Source: Chloroflexota bacterium (lineage in GTDB: Bacteria; Chloroflexota; Anaerolineae; Promineifilales; Promineifilaceae). From it: DNA of 56,141 nt. Position 1 is the first letter of the stretch; every line of letters begins with the position of its first letter. Positions 18,310 to 25,912 of this stretch are shown piece after piece. Position numbers and translations under genes: made by a program. The stretch covers positions 1 through 56,141 of the forward strand of contig JAHDEN010000013.1 of NCBI GenBank assembly GCA_020628815.1, in the 5' to 3' direction. The notes under the pieces were generated by a model, which ran no database searches, was not told the DNA's origin, and saw only the letters and a program-made list of their open reading frames with translations.

Positions 18310-19110
18310 TTAATCGGTTCTAGCTGTCTCGCGATGCGGTTCAAGCAGTTTCAGGACATCTTCTAGCAAATTTCCACCAGTTGCGATGATTCCATTTACT
18401 TTAGGCCAAGGCTTATTGAAAACAAATCCAGCCCCGTCTAAATCAACCACGTGTCCGCCTCCTTCTTGAACCAGCAACACACCTGCACAAATGTCCCATT
18501 CATGTTTTGGTCCGCGGCTCCACGTTGCGTCCGCTTTACCGTATCCGGTACGCGCTAGTTTCCATGCAATACTGCCCATTGTGATAATTTCAAACATATT
18601 TTCAAATGGTTCAAATTCACCACGTTTTCTTTCAGAGCGGCTCGCATCAATAATCGAACCTGCAAGTTCTGAACGGTTTGAGGCGGTAACCGATTGTCCA
18701 TTAATTTTTAGGCCACCATCTTTATAAGCCGAAACCATCTCATCGGTCACAGGATTATAAATAGCTCCAACCACTGGAATCCCATCTTCTACAAGTGCCA
18801 CTGATACTGAAAACTCAGGAATTCCCATCACAAATTCTTTTGTGCCATCTAGCGGGTCTACAATCCAAACGTGTTTCTTTTCAAGCCGTTCTGGGTTGTC
18901 TACAGTTTCTTCGCTAAGCCAACCAGCTTCAGGCAACAGTGTTAACAATGCTGATTTTAGATACGCGTCCGCCACTTGATCAGCCTCTGTTACTGGATTG
19001 TCAGGAGATTTCTCTTGGACCTCAAACTGCCCTTTGTAGAATCCTTTGATTTTGTTACCAGCTTCCCGCGTAATTGCCTCGACTTCGTCGATAATTTCTT
19101 GATAGTTCAT
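18310..19110 (-). CDS. Inositol monophosphatase/CysQ-like sugar or nucleotide phosphatase
   Basis: This 266-residue member of the Mg2+-dependent inositol monophosphatase superfamily has the metal-binding motifs in order: SEE (WLSEETVD), WIVDPLDGTKEF, and GPKHEWDICAG near residue 205. The KEF following DGT and the WDICAG version are typical of 3'(2'),5'-bisphosphate nucleotidases (CysQ), which remove the 3'-phosphate of PAP/PAPS; related enzymes use inositol or fructose phosphates. Substrate is therefore likely PAP but not proven. Length is normal. It stands alone, with 138 bp to the roadblock gene and a divergent 326-bp gap to the LysM gene. No sulfate assimilation gene is nearby to support the CysQ reading. 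Confidence 0.85.
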   Translation of the reverse strand: MNYQEIIDEVEAITREAGNKIKGFYKGQFEVQEKSPDNPVTEADQVADAYLKSALLTLLPEAGWLSEETVDNPERLEKKHVWIVDPLDGTKEFVMGIPEFSVSVALVEDGIPVVGAIYNPVTDEMVSAYKDGGLKINGQSVTASNRSELAGSIIDASRSERKRGEFEPFENMFEIITMGSIAWKLARTGYGKADATWSRGPKHEWDICAGVLLVQEGGGHVVDLDGAGFVFNKPWPKVNGIIATGGNLLEDVLKLLEPHRETARTD

Positions 19111-19436
19111 TAATTTTTAACCTGTTTTTTGGGTGATTTCTTGTCTATACGACAACTATTCCTGTGAATGGACAGAACATCTTGTCATAATTAAATTTGT
19201 TGTGTGTTTTGCAGACTCTCTAATAGCTGTCCCACAATCCAAAACATGATACCATTGCAAGCGTATCAAGAGGAAAATGAAGGAGCAGCAAACTACTACT
19301 AATTAACTACATTTGGTTGTCAAACTTATTTACGCTTATTAAAACAAGCCCGCAGAGCAAATGATTAAGTATAACTGCTCTGTCCCTTTAGAATAAGGTA
19401 GATTAAGGACAACCTCTAGTTTATAAGGAGCATCTT
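19111..19436 (+). promoter_or_regulatory. Divergent intergenic region with candidate promoter for the LysM gene
   Basis: No gene is visible in these 326 bp. On the plus strand TTGTCA (19317-19322) with TAAAAC (19340-19345) at 17-nt spacing is a plausible sigma-70 promoter, about 95 bp before the LysM gene start. AAGGAG at 19425-19430 is the ribosome binding site. It lies 6 nt before the TTG at 19437 and 12 nt before the ATG at 19443, so spacing favours the TTG. Confidence 0.4.
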
Positions 19437-21125
19437 TTGAAGATGATAACCATACCAAACTTACGAACCAACAAAAGATTATTTATTTACTTACTTGTAA
19501 TTACAGTTATGAGCCTATTTCTCTTGGGCTCGACTACAAGTGTATACGCTCAATCTACACACACGGTTGCTCCGGGAGAAACACTGTATTCGATCTCTCG
19601 TCGCTATGGTGTGTCAATCAACGATTTGATTGCGGCCAACAGTCTAATCAATCCAAACTTTATCAAAGTTGGTCAGGTTATCACCATTCCCGGCACAGAT
19701 GATAGTGGTGGCGGAACCGAAAATCCGACACCCACCCCGCCAACACCAACAGAAGGGCGCACCCATGTTGTCGCGTTTGGACAAACGGTTGCGTCCATTT
19801 CTCGCTTATACGGAATCACAATCAATGATATTGCCAGCGCAAATCAACTGCTAAATGTTAATCTGATTTACGTGGGCCAAGTTCTTAACATCCCTGGATC
19901 TTCTGGCGGTACACCAGCTCCCGCTCAGCCGGCTCCGACACCAGCCCCCACAACAGATCCCCCACCAACAAGCAACACAACCCATACTGTTGCACCTGGG
20001 GATACGTTGGGCGCCATTGCATCACGTTACAATGTAACCGTCCAGTCTATCGTTTCTGCAAATGGTTTGCTTAGTGCCAATCTGATTTATGTGGGGCAAG
20101 TTTTGACTATTCCAGGGGCTTCTGGTGGAGGGACGGCTCAGCCTCCTGCAAATCCAAATCCAAACCCCGGTGGACCGGTGACAACCAATGGGACAGCCTT
20201 GGGAGGTCAAACACACACGCTCGCCAATCCAGGCACCATGAAAGATGCAGGAATGACTTGGGTTAAGTTCCAACATAAGTGGGGCGCAGGTAATAATCCG
20301 GCCGATTTACAAGGACGAATCAGCAACGGACATGCCAATGGATTCAAGGTTCTACTGAGTATTCCAGGTGCAAACACATATCCATCATCGATTGATTTTA
20401 ATGGATATATTGAGTTCCTTCGCGGCGTGGCATCTCTTCAAGATCCGCCTGACGCGATTGAAGTCTGGAATGAGATGAATATCGACTTTGAATGGCCGTT
20501 GGGACAAATTAACCCAACGTCGTATGTCAACAACATGCTGGCGCCCGCCTATAACGCGATTAAAGGGGCTAATTCAAACATTATGGTGATTAGTGGTGCT
20601 CCTGCCCCAACCGGCTTCTTTGGTGGCTGTACGGGGAATGGGTGCGATGATGATGCTTATATTCGTGGCATTGCGGCCGCTGGTGCCGCACGGTACATGG
20701 ACTGCATGGGCGTTCACTTCAATGCAGGTGCGACATCTCCATCGGCAACGACAGGTCATCCGGCCGATTCAACCGGCCATTACAGCTGGTATTACGGGCC
20801 GATGGTCAATACCTATAGTGCGGCTCTAGGGCGCAGCGTACCTTTGTGCTTCACCGAGGTCGGCTATCTGAGCACCAACGGTTACTCTGGAACACCGCCG
20901 GCGTTTGCGTGGGCCAGTGGGACATCGGTTGATCAACATGCACAATGGCTGGCCGAAGCGTATCGCCTAGCAGCCAATGACAGCCGCGTTTCAATGTTCA
21001 TTGTATTTAATGTTGACTTTACTTTCTTCGCCGCAGACGGGGATCCTCAAGCCGGATATGCTATCATTCGGCCGGACGGCTCATGCCCAGCCTGTGCCAC
21101 ATTAAAAGCAGCCACTGGAGGCTAA
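19437..21125 (+). CDS. Secreted protein with three LysM domains and a GH-A clan glycosidase domain
   Basis: This 562-residue exported protein starts at TTG (19437), chosen because AAGGAG lies 6 nt upstream. A signal peptide (~residues 14-39, ending SVYAQ) is followed by three LysM domains (~39-83, ~108-153, ~182-226). Each has the pattern HTVAPGETLYSISRRYG ... NPNFIKVGQVITIPG. LysM binds N-acetylglucosamine polymers such as peptidoglycan. Pro/Thr/Gly linkers separate them. The C-terminal ~300 residues resemble a clan-A glycoside hydrolase barrel. EVWNEMN holds a probable acid/base Glu346 and LCFTEVGY a probable nucleophile Glu474, ~128 residues apart as in the clan. Several Cys in the barrel fit an extracellular protein. 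It is followed 6 nt later by the RNase H gene. The glycan cleaved is unknown. Confidence 0.82.
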   Translation: MKMITIPNLRTNKRLFIYLLVITVMSLFLLGSTTSVYAQSTHTVAPGETLYSISRRYGVSINDLIAANSLINPNFIKVGQVITIPGTDDSGGGTENPTPTPPTPTEGRTHVVAFGQTVASISRLYGITINDIASANQLLNVNLIYVGQVLNIPGSSGGTPAPAQPAPTPAPTTDPPPTSNTTHTVAPGDTLGAIASRYNVTVQSIVSANGLLSANLIYVGQVLTIPGASGGGTAQPPANPNPNPGGPVTTNGTALGGQTHTLANPGTMKDAGMTWVKFQHKWGAGNNPADLQGRISNGHANGFKVLLSIPGANTYPSSIDFNGYIEFLRGVASLQDPPDAIEVWNEMNIDFEWPLGQINPTSYVNNMLAPAYNAIKGANSNIMVISGAPAPTGFFGGCTGNGCDDDAYIRGIAAAGAARYMDCMGVHFNAGATSPSATTGHPADSTGHYSWYYGPMVNTYSAALGRSVPLCFTEVGYLSTNGYSGTPPAFAWASGTSVDQHAQWLAEAYRLAANDSRVSMFIVFNVDFTFFAADGDPQAGYAIIRPDGSCPACATLKAATGG

Positions 21126-21131
21126 TCGCGA

Positions 21132-22016
21132 ATGAAAGTCACAATCTATTCAGATGGTGGAGCAGACCCCAATCCCGGTTACGGCGGTTGGGGTGCTGTG
21201 CTCATCTACGGTAAACACACGAAAGAACTTAAAGGAAGCGCAAAAGACACCACCAATAATCGAATGGAGCTGTCGGCCGCGATTGGGGCACTCAAAGCAC
21301 TGAAGCGGCCGTGCGAGGTAGAGTTTTTTACCGATTCCCAATATTTACGCAGAGGGATCTTAGAAAACCTCGAAAAATGGGTCGCCAACGATTTCAAACG
21401 TAAAGGGGAAACAATACCGAATAAAGATTTGTGGAAAAAGCTCCATACGTTGATAGAACCCCACACAATCGAATGGAATTGGGTCAAAGGGCACTCGGGC
21501 AATCACTACAACGAGATTGTTGACAAACTCGCAACTGCGGCCAGACAAGAGATCACCCCAACTGTAGGCTTAAAAGCCGACCAACCGACTCTATTTGCTC
21601 GGGGGTCATACAAAGGCAAAACAAAATCTGGTGGGTGGGCCTATATCCTTAAACTGCCGAATGGTGAAACAATCCAAAATTCAGGCAATGCATCAGAAAC
21701 GACGAGCAACCGAATGCATATCGAAGCGGTTATGTTCGGCTTGGCCGACTTACCCAAAGGGGTTGATTCGGTCCAAGTGGTCACCGTTTCAGATTATGTT
21801 TTTATGGGAGCAACTGAATGGATCAAGGGGTGGAAGAAAAAATGCTGGAAGAAAAAAGGGGGAGAAACTGTGTCCAACTCTGATTTATGGCAACAGTTGG
21901 ATACCCTTTCTAGCAAGCTCCAAATTGTGTGGTTTAACGGGAAAAATACAATTCTCGATGGGGATGAGCTTGATGTTGTGGGCAAAAGAGCCGGAGAAGC
22001 TGCCTCAGATCTATAG
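21132..22016 (+). CDS. rnhA: RNase HI with an added, degenerate second RNase H domain
   Basis: RNase HI cuts the RNA strand of RNA:DNA hybrids. Residues 1-140 form a complete domain with the catalytic set Asp8 (YSDGG), Glu46 (NNRMELSAA), Asp68 (FTDSQYL) and Asp131 (EIVDKLA), plus the GHSGN loop. Residues ~150-294 are a second RNase H-like fold with the same layout: GGWAYILKLPNGETIQ, SNRMHIEAV, TVSDYVF, a KGWKKKCWKKKGGE handle, and DLWQQLDTL. It keeps Glu, the middle Asp and a possible last Asp, but lacks the first catalytic Asp (ARGSYKG) and the GH of the His loop. It is probably a non-catalytic hybrid-binding or regulatory module. GGAGG (21117-21121) lies at the end of the LysM gene, so the two are co-expressed. 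Ordinary RNase HI is ~150 residues. Confidence 0.88.
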   Translation: MKVTIYSDGGADPNPGYGGWGAVLIYGKHTKELKGSAKDTTNNRMELSAAIGALKALKRPCEVEFFTDSQYLRRGILENLEKWVANDFKRKGETIPNKDLWKKLHTLIEPHTIEWNWVKGHSGNHYNEIVDKLATAARQEITPTVGLKADQPTLFARGSYKGKTKSGGWAYILKLPNGETIQNSGNASETTSNRMHIEAVMFGLADLPKGVDSVQVVTVSDYVFMGATEWIKGWKKKCWKKKGGETVSNSDLWQQLDTLSSKLQIVWFNGKNTILDGDELDVVGKRAGEAASDL

Positions 22017-22070
22017 TAAAAACCCTCTTTTACTCTTAAGTTTTACTTGAAATTCAAAATCGACTTGGAG

Positions 22071-22283
22071 CTAATCTGCTGCAATTTTGCAGGATGCGTG
22101 TAAAAAGCCGAAGTCTCCAAGTGGGGGCATGAGCTCCTGCACATCGGTTATGACATAGTTATTTCCATCAAACGTAACCATATCACCTGGAGTCGGATAC
22201 TCGTCAGAATTAATAATCGCGCCTGGGTGGCCCCCACCCTCAACAACGTAGCTGATTTTATAAGTTATGTTCTCGTCACTCAT
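22071..22283 (-). CDS. Small protein of unknown function, co-transcribed with a cNMP-binding protein
   Basis: I do not recognise this 70-residue protein. It is acidic, has no membrane segment or signal peptide, and looks like a small beta-rich fold: ITYKISYVVEGGGHPGAI, then PTPGDMVTFDGNNYVIT. It starts 12 nt after the stop of the cyclic-nucleotide-binding protein and is therefore in the same transcript. The pairing suggests a partner or downstream element of that sensor. The plus-strand RNase H gene converges on it 54 bp away. Confidence 0.6.
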   Translation of the reverse strand: MSDENITYKISYVVEGGGHPGAIINSDEYPTPGDMVTFDGNNYVITDVQELMPPLGDFGFLHASCKIAAD

Positions 22284-22295
22284 CTATCTTATAAC

Positions 22296-22727
22296 CTATG
22301 CGCTTGTTAAATTCATGTGTCGCAATTTAAACGCCATATCCATCGCGAAATGTTTCATTACGGAATAACCGATCTTAGGATTATCTTCACATAACGCCTT
22401 AAAATCGTCATTATCCATCCGTACTAGTGAGCATCCCCCTTTTCCGGCCCGGCCGGATGCAGAACGATGTCCTTGATCAAGCAGCGTCATCTCACCAAAC
22501 AGCTGCCCATGGCCCAAAAATACGATTGTCTTGTCAACGCCATCAACTTCTACATAAACTTCGATGGATCCTTCATCTACGATAAACATGTCTTTGCCCG
22601 TTGTGTTTTGCAACACAATTTGAGCGCCAGGCTCTTTTGTTTCCGGCCGACATATGCCTATTACTAAGTCCAATTCTTCGTCGGACAATTTGCTAAAAAT
22701 GTGTACATTTTCTAGTAAATGCTTCAT
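22296..22727 (-). CDS. Stand-alone cyclic-nucleotide-binding domain protein
   Basis: This 143-residue protein is a single Crp-type cNMP-binding domain without a DNA-binding or channel part. The phosphate-binding cassette reads LFGEMTLLDQGHRSASGRA, close to the consensus FGExALxxxxxRxAxxxA including the key Glu and Arg. Glycines at the usual beta-barrel turns are present (EPGAQIVLQ, VDEGSIEVYVEVDG). A C-terminal helix follows (FAMDMAFKLRHMN). It probably senses cAMP or another nucleotide and passes the signal by protein contact. The neighbouring 70-residue protein (22071-22283) is the obvious candidate partner. No cyclase is in the window. Confidence 0.85.
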   Translation of the reverse strand: MKHLLENVHIFSKLSDEELDLVIGICRPETKEPGAQIVLQNTTGKDMFIVDEGSIEVYVEVDGVDKTIVFLGHGQLFGEMTLLDQGHRSASGRAGKGGCSLVRMDNDDFKALCEDNPKIGYSVMKHFAMDMAFKLRHMNLTSA

Positions 22728-22867
22728 AGTTTTTTAGAGATGATTTGGGATCGTGCAGACTTAATTCCTTAAATCTGAGTACGTTTCTGATTAGTTAATG
22801 CTCGAGTTAAAACACATTATGTAAGGCTACCTCAAAATATTAGCAGGATCAGAGAGGTTTCACAAGG

Positions 22868-22902
22868 AAAAAAATCTCGATTGACCGCTTTTACATAATC
22901 AA
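22868..22902 (-). terminator. Weak intrinsic terminator after the response regulator
   Basis: On the minus strand a 6-bp hairpin with one G-T pair (arms at 22897-22902 and 22877-22882) is followed by seven T residues (complement of 22868-22874). It begins 7 bp past the response-regulator stop. The stem is short, so this is a tentative call. Confidence 0.35.
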
Positions 22903-22908
22903 TTTGGC

Positions 22909-23583
22909 CTATAAATCTATCATTCCACCTTTAAACGCATTGATTATCGCTTGGGTGCGTGAATTGGCATGTAATTTTTGGATTATGTTACTAACGTTAT
23001 TTTTGATGGTTCCTTCGGCTAAAAATAGCTCGGCCGCAATATCACTGTTGCTTTTGCCTGTTGCCATTTGTTCTAAGATCGATAATTCTCGATCAGTCAA
23101 GGCTTCAAACTCAGGGATTGGCTCCTTTGATTGTTTAGGTTTTATCTCCTTTGGCTCCGTTTGCAGTCTGCAAAATTCACTTAGCACTTTCCCCGCAATT
23201 CTTGCATCTAGATGTGTTCTGCCTGCTACCGTATCTTGTATCGCAAGCAAAATATCATCCCCGCTTGAATCTTTCAGCAAATACCCTTTAGCACCCGCCT
23301 GAATCGCGTCGAACACCCATTCATCAGCGTCATAGGTTGTTAGAACCAGTACAGCTTGATTGGCATTATTTTCAATGATTTTTTTAGTCGCTTCAACCCC
23401 ATTCATCTTTGGCATTTTCAAATCCATCAAAACAATATCTGGGGTTAGGTTTGATGTTAACGCAACCGCCTCGACGCCGTTCTCTGCGGTGCCAACAACT
23501 TCAATACCATCTGCGTGTGACAAAATGATATTCAGACCTTTTCTGACTACCTCTTGATCATCACAAATTAAGACCTTGATCAT
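22909..23583 (-). CDS. NarL/LuxR-family response regulator
   Basis: This 224-residue DNA-binding response regulator has a receiver domain (~1-120) with the acidic pair Asp8-Asp9 (LICDDQEVV), phospho-acceptor Asp54 (VLMDLKMPKMNG), and the conserved Thr and Lys regions (VLVLTTYDAD; GYLLKDSSG). A LuxR-type helix-turn-helix occupies the C-terminus (LTDRELSILEQMATGKSNSD, then AEGTIKNNVSNIIQKLHANS). The linker between them is longer than usual (~40 residues, LQTEPKEIKPKQSKEPIPEF). Its ATG lies 1 nt after the stop of the small membrane protein gene. It is the last gene of the operon containing the histidine kinase at 23848-25131, which is its evident partner. Target promoters unknown. Confidence 0.93.
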   Translation of the reverse strand: MIKVLICDDQEVVRKGLNIILSHADGIEVVGTAENGVEAVALTSNLTPDIVLMDLKMPKMNGVEATKKIIENNANQAVLVLTTYDADEWVFDAIQAGAKGYLLKDSSGDDILLAIQDTVAGRTHLDARIAGKVLSEFCRLQTEPKEIKPKQSKEPIPEFEALTDRELSILEQMATGKSNSDIAAELFLAEGTIKNNVSNIIQKLHANSRTQAIINAFKGGMIDL

Positions 23584-23584
23584 A

Positions 23585-23827
23585 TTAAAATTCCTTGATT
23601 AGCATGCTCTGGATCGCAGCAAAAAATAGTTGAGCAACCCCGACAAAGAAAATAAATATGCTGACCATAATGACAGCCTTAGGGAAGAAGGGGGTTGAAG
23701 GGGCTATGCCGATTAATTCTGGTAGCCAGCTTGAAACAAGACCCAAATTACCGACTGAAGTAATGACCCACATCAACGGGATCAAAGCCAGCAGTGTGTT
23801 TTTGATTTTTCTAATTCTTAAGTTCAT
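23585..23827 (-). CDS. Small two-helix membrane protein between kinase and regulator genes
   Basis: This 80-residue protein has two predicted membrane helices: TLLALIPLMWVITSVGNLGL (residues ~10-30) and VIMVSIFIFFVGVAQLFFAA (~51-72), with a positively charged N-terminus (MNLRIRKIKN). It matches no family I know. It starts 20 nt after the kinase stop and ends 1 nt before the response-regulator ATG, so all three genes are tightly coupled. The position suggests an accessory or sensory subunit of the two-component system. Confidence 0.65.
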   Translation of the reverse strand: MNLRIRKIKNTLLALIPLMWVITSVGNLGLVSSWLPELIGIAPSTPFFPKAVIMVSIFIFFVGVAQLFFAAIQSMLIKEF

Positions 23828-23847
23828 GATTTTTTAGTTGGATTGTT

Positions 23848-25131
23848 CTAAGTTGGAACAATCAAGGTCACGTGCGTGCCCAGATTTAATTGGGATTCAA
23901 TCTGTAACTCAGCGCCAATTAATTCAGCTCTTTCATGCATTCCAATGAGCCCAAACCGGCCGTCGCGCGGTGCAGCGTCAACTAAAAAGCCCTTGCCATC
24001 ATCAGACACCTGAAACGTGCAGCTAGAACTGGTCCGAGAAATATGCAAACTCATCTGTGATGCATTTGCATGCCGCTCAACATTATTCATCGCCGAACTG
24101 ATAATTCTGAAAACCGCTTGCTCCGTTAGCTCTGGCAAACCCATTTCTTCAGTGATTTGGATGTCAACGTTCAGCTCGCTTCTTTCAGCGATTTTTGTTG
24201 CCTCGAATTCAAGAGCCTTTGGTAAACCCAATCTTTCTAATGCTGAATCACGGAGCATCGCAATGGCTCGGCGTGATTCAGCCAACCCATCTTTTAAATG
24301 TTTTTGCGCATCTTTTAACTCAACTACAGCCTCATCTGAATTAACCTTGATGAGTGTTTGAACAGCTTGGAGTTGAATCGTGGCTCCGCTAATTGAATGG
24401 GCCAACGTATCGTGTAATTCTCGTGCCAGACGGTTTCGCTCGCGGCTTGCCGCCAGCTCTTCCATCATCAACGCTTGCTCAGCTAATTTTTGATTGGCGA
24501 TAGACAGTTTTTCCTGTTCAGCCCGCATCATGTCAACCAGCATCCAGGTTACTAGCCCAACAACCAGACAAATACCAAGCAATACAAAACCACGAACCGC
24601 ATAGAAATACCAGTTAAATGCATCGATTGGCATTAGGAAAGCGACAAGCACGTAACTGATACCGGCTATCGGCATCACCCACAACATCCCTTTTAAGCGA
24701 TATTGCCACGTTGCTACGATGACCGGCACAATAATGAACATCTGCCCAAATCCATGAATATTGTTTACTTGGTCAGGTGTGAATTTTAGGATTTCAACAA
24801 ATTGCGGGAAGGCGTATAGGTCTTGATAAGGCTGAAAAACAGAGTGAAGGAGTTCAGCATTCGGACTTATTAACCCGATGCCGAGGCCGATTATTAAAAG
24901 TGAATGGGCCAATTTTTCAGGGTTATTAACGGGCAACCAATCCCACCATGGCGCTAGCAAAACAAGCAAGATGATGGCGCTAAATCCGGCCGACCACCAT
25001 CTGTAAAACGTTGGCCCAAATTCCCAAATGGTTATGTAACCTACACCAACGGCCGTGATGACACCTATAAGCTTAAACACAGCCGCGAGTCGATAGGTAA
25101 ATAAAATTTCGGAGTTTGGCATTTTGTCCAT
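23848..25131 (-). CDS. Membrane-bound NarL-type sensor histidine kinase
   Basis: This 427-residue sensor kinase has six predicted membrane helices in the first ~205 residues (LIGVITAVGVGYITIWEF through GFVLLGICLVVGLVTWMLV). A coiled-coil follows, then a HisKA_3 dimerisation domain with the phospho-accepting His240 in RNRLARELHDTLAHSISGA. The HATPase domain has FRIISSAMNNVERHA (N box), VSDDGKGF and GRFGLIGMHERAEL. There is no extracytoplasmic loop large enough for a sensor domain, so the signal is probably perceived within the membrane, as in DesK-like kinases. It is encoded upstream of a two-helix protein and its cognate LuxR-type regulator, and downstream of two further small membrane proteins. 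The stimulus is unknown; a membrane or envelope property is plausible. Confidence 0.92.
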   Translation of the reverse strand: MDKMPNSEILFTYRLAAVFKLIGVITAVGVGYITIWEFGPTFYRWWSAGFSAIILLVLLAPWWDWLPVNNPEKLAHSLLIIGLGIGLISPNAELLHSVFQPYQDLYAFPQFVEILKFTPDQVNNIHGFGQMFIIVPVIVATWQYRLKGMLWVMPIAGISYVLVAFLMPIDAFNWYFYAVRGFVLLGICLVVGLVTWMLVDMMRAEQEKLSIANQKLAEQALMMEELAASRERNRLARELHDTLAHSISGATIQLQAVQTLIKVNSDEAVVELKDAQKHLKDGLAESRRAIAMLRDSALERLGLPKALEFEATKIAERSELNVDIQITEEMGLPELTEQAVFRIISSAMNNVERHANASQMSLHISRTSSSCTFQVSDDGKGFLVDAAPRDGRFGLIGMHERAELIGAELQIESQLNLGTHVTLIVPT

Positions 25132-25149
25132 GTGGGATGGTGTCTAAAG

Positions 25150-25169
25150 AAAAACGGGGGCTTGCCCCA
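25150..25169 (-). terminator. Short GC hairpin with T-run in the kinase leader (terminator or attenuator)
   Basis: Read on the minus strand, GGGGCAAGCCCC (complement of 25157-25168) forms a 4-5 bp GC stem followed by CGTTTTTCTTT. It lies between the 31-residue ORF and the kinase start at 25131. It could reduce read-through from the small membrane genes into the kinase gene. The stem is short, so strength is doubtful. Confidence 0.35.
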
Positions 25170-25213
25170 ACTCGTTCAGAGCAAGCAGTGTGTTGTGGTT
25201 TTGGTCGGCAGAA

Positions 25214-25309
25214 TTATTGCATCTGCTGCAAATAATCAACGATGACCACAAGCATCATAAAACTTCCAAGGGTTAAGGTAAAGATAAGTTTTGAATTTCG
25301 CAGAATCAC
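25214..25309 (-). CDS. 31-residue single-helix membrane peptide, GTG start overlapping the upstream stop
   Basis: Reading from GTG (complement of 25307-25309) gives 31 residues: a basic start (MILRNSK), a hydrophobic helix (LIFTLTLGSFMMLVVIV) and a short polar end (DYLQQMQ), then TAA. The G of the upstream stop TAG is the first base of this GTG. GGAG lies 8 nt before the GTG. Stop/start overlap, ribosome binding site and a clean membrane-helix pattern all support a translated gene. It would be made in fixed ratio with the 135-residue membrane protein and sits just upstream of the sensor kinase. No similarity is known to me. It is too short for most gene finders. Confidence 0.55.
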   Translation of the reverse strand: MILRNSKLIFTLTLGSFMMLVVIVDYLQQMQ

Positions 25310-25716
25310 TATTTTACTCCTTGCGCGGCAATAGTGGGTGTTGGACCCGCATCTTTTGGATCTGGCGTTGATTTACGCGACTTTTTACGAATTCGTGAAA
25401 AGTTGAAGATATTGAAAAAGTGTGCCAATCCTAGGAAAAACAGAACAATTCCGATTTTGGTCGCGTTAAATTCAAAGACTTCTTGAATATTCTCAGGGCG
25501 TTCTCCAAAGCGTAAAAAGATGGCGATAAAGCCGATATTTACCAAGTAAAAGCCGACAAGAAGCAGATGATTAACAGCGTCTCCCATCTTTTCGTCTCCT
25601 GAAAAAGCATCTACTATGAAAATGCGGCCGTTCTTGAATAGTGTTTGGGCAACCCAAATGGTTATCGAAATACTGAGCCCTAGATAAATTGCATATCCCA
25701 TTATTGTTAAGTCCAT
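25309..25716 (-). CDS. Three-helix membrane protein of unknown function
   Basis: From the ATG at 25714-25716 this is a 135-residue protein; a longer in-frame start at 25734 would place the ribosome binding site inside the gene. AGGAGG (complement of 25723-25728) lies 6 nt upstream of the chosen ATG. Three membrane helices are predicted: YAIYLGLSISITIWVAQTLF, LLLVGFYLVNIGFIAIFLRF and IGIVLFFLGLAHFFNIFNFS. A basic, proline-rich cytoplasmic tail follows (RIRKKSRKSTPDPKDAGP). It is unrecognised. It heads the gene group 31-mer, kinase, two-helix protein, regulator on the same strand, so it may belong to that sensory system. Confidence 0.68.
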   Translation of the reverse strand: MDLTIMGYAIYLGLSISITIWVAQTLFKNGRIFIVDAFSGDEKMGDAVNHLLLVGFYLVNIGFIAIFLRFGERPENIQEVFEFNATKIGIVLFFLGLAHFFNIFNFSRIRKKSRKSTPDPKDAGPTPTIAAQGVK

Positions 25717-25912
25717 TATGAACCTCCTGTGCATCGATTAAAAATGAGGAATAAATACTCAGCGTTGGTTAGATGTTGTTGATCATTGTTGTGCCGAGGT
25801 CTGTCATTGACTTAATTATTTACCAGAACGATAATCGCCCCTAGTGCCTGAAGTCACTGCCGAAAATGACCAAGGTCACTTTATTGTTTTTCTAGATTTG
25901 AGTGAGGAATTT

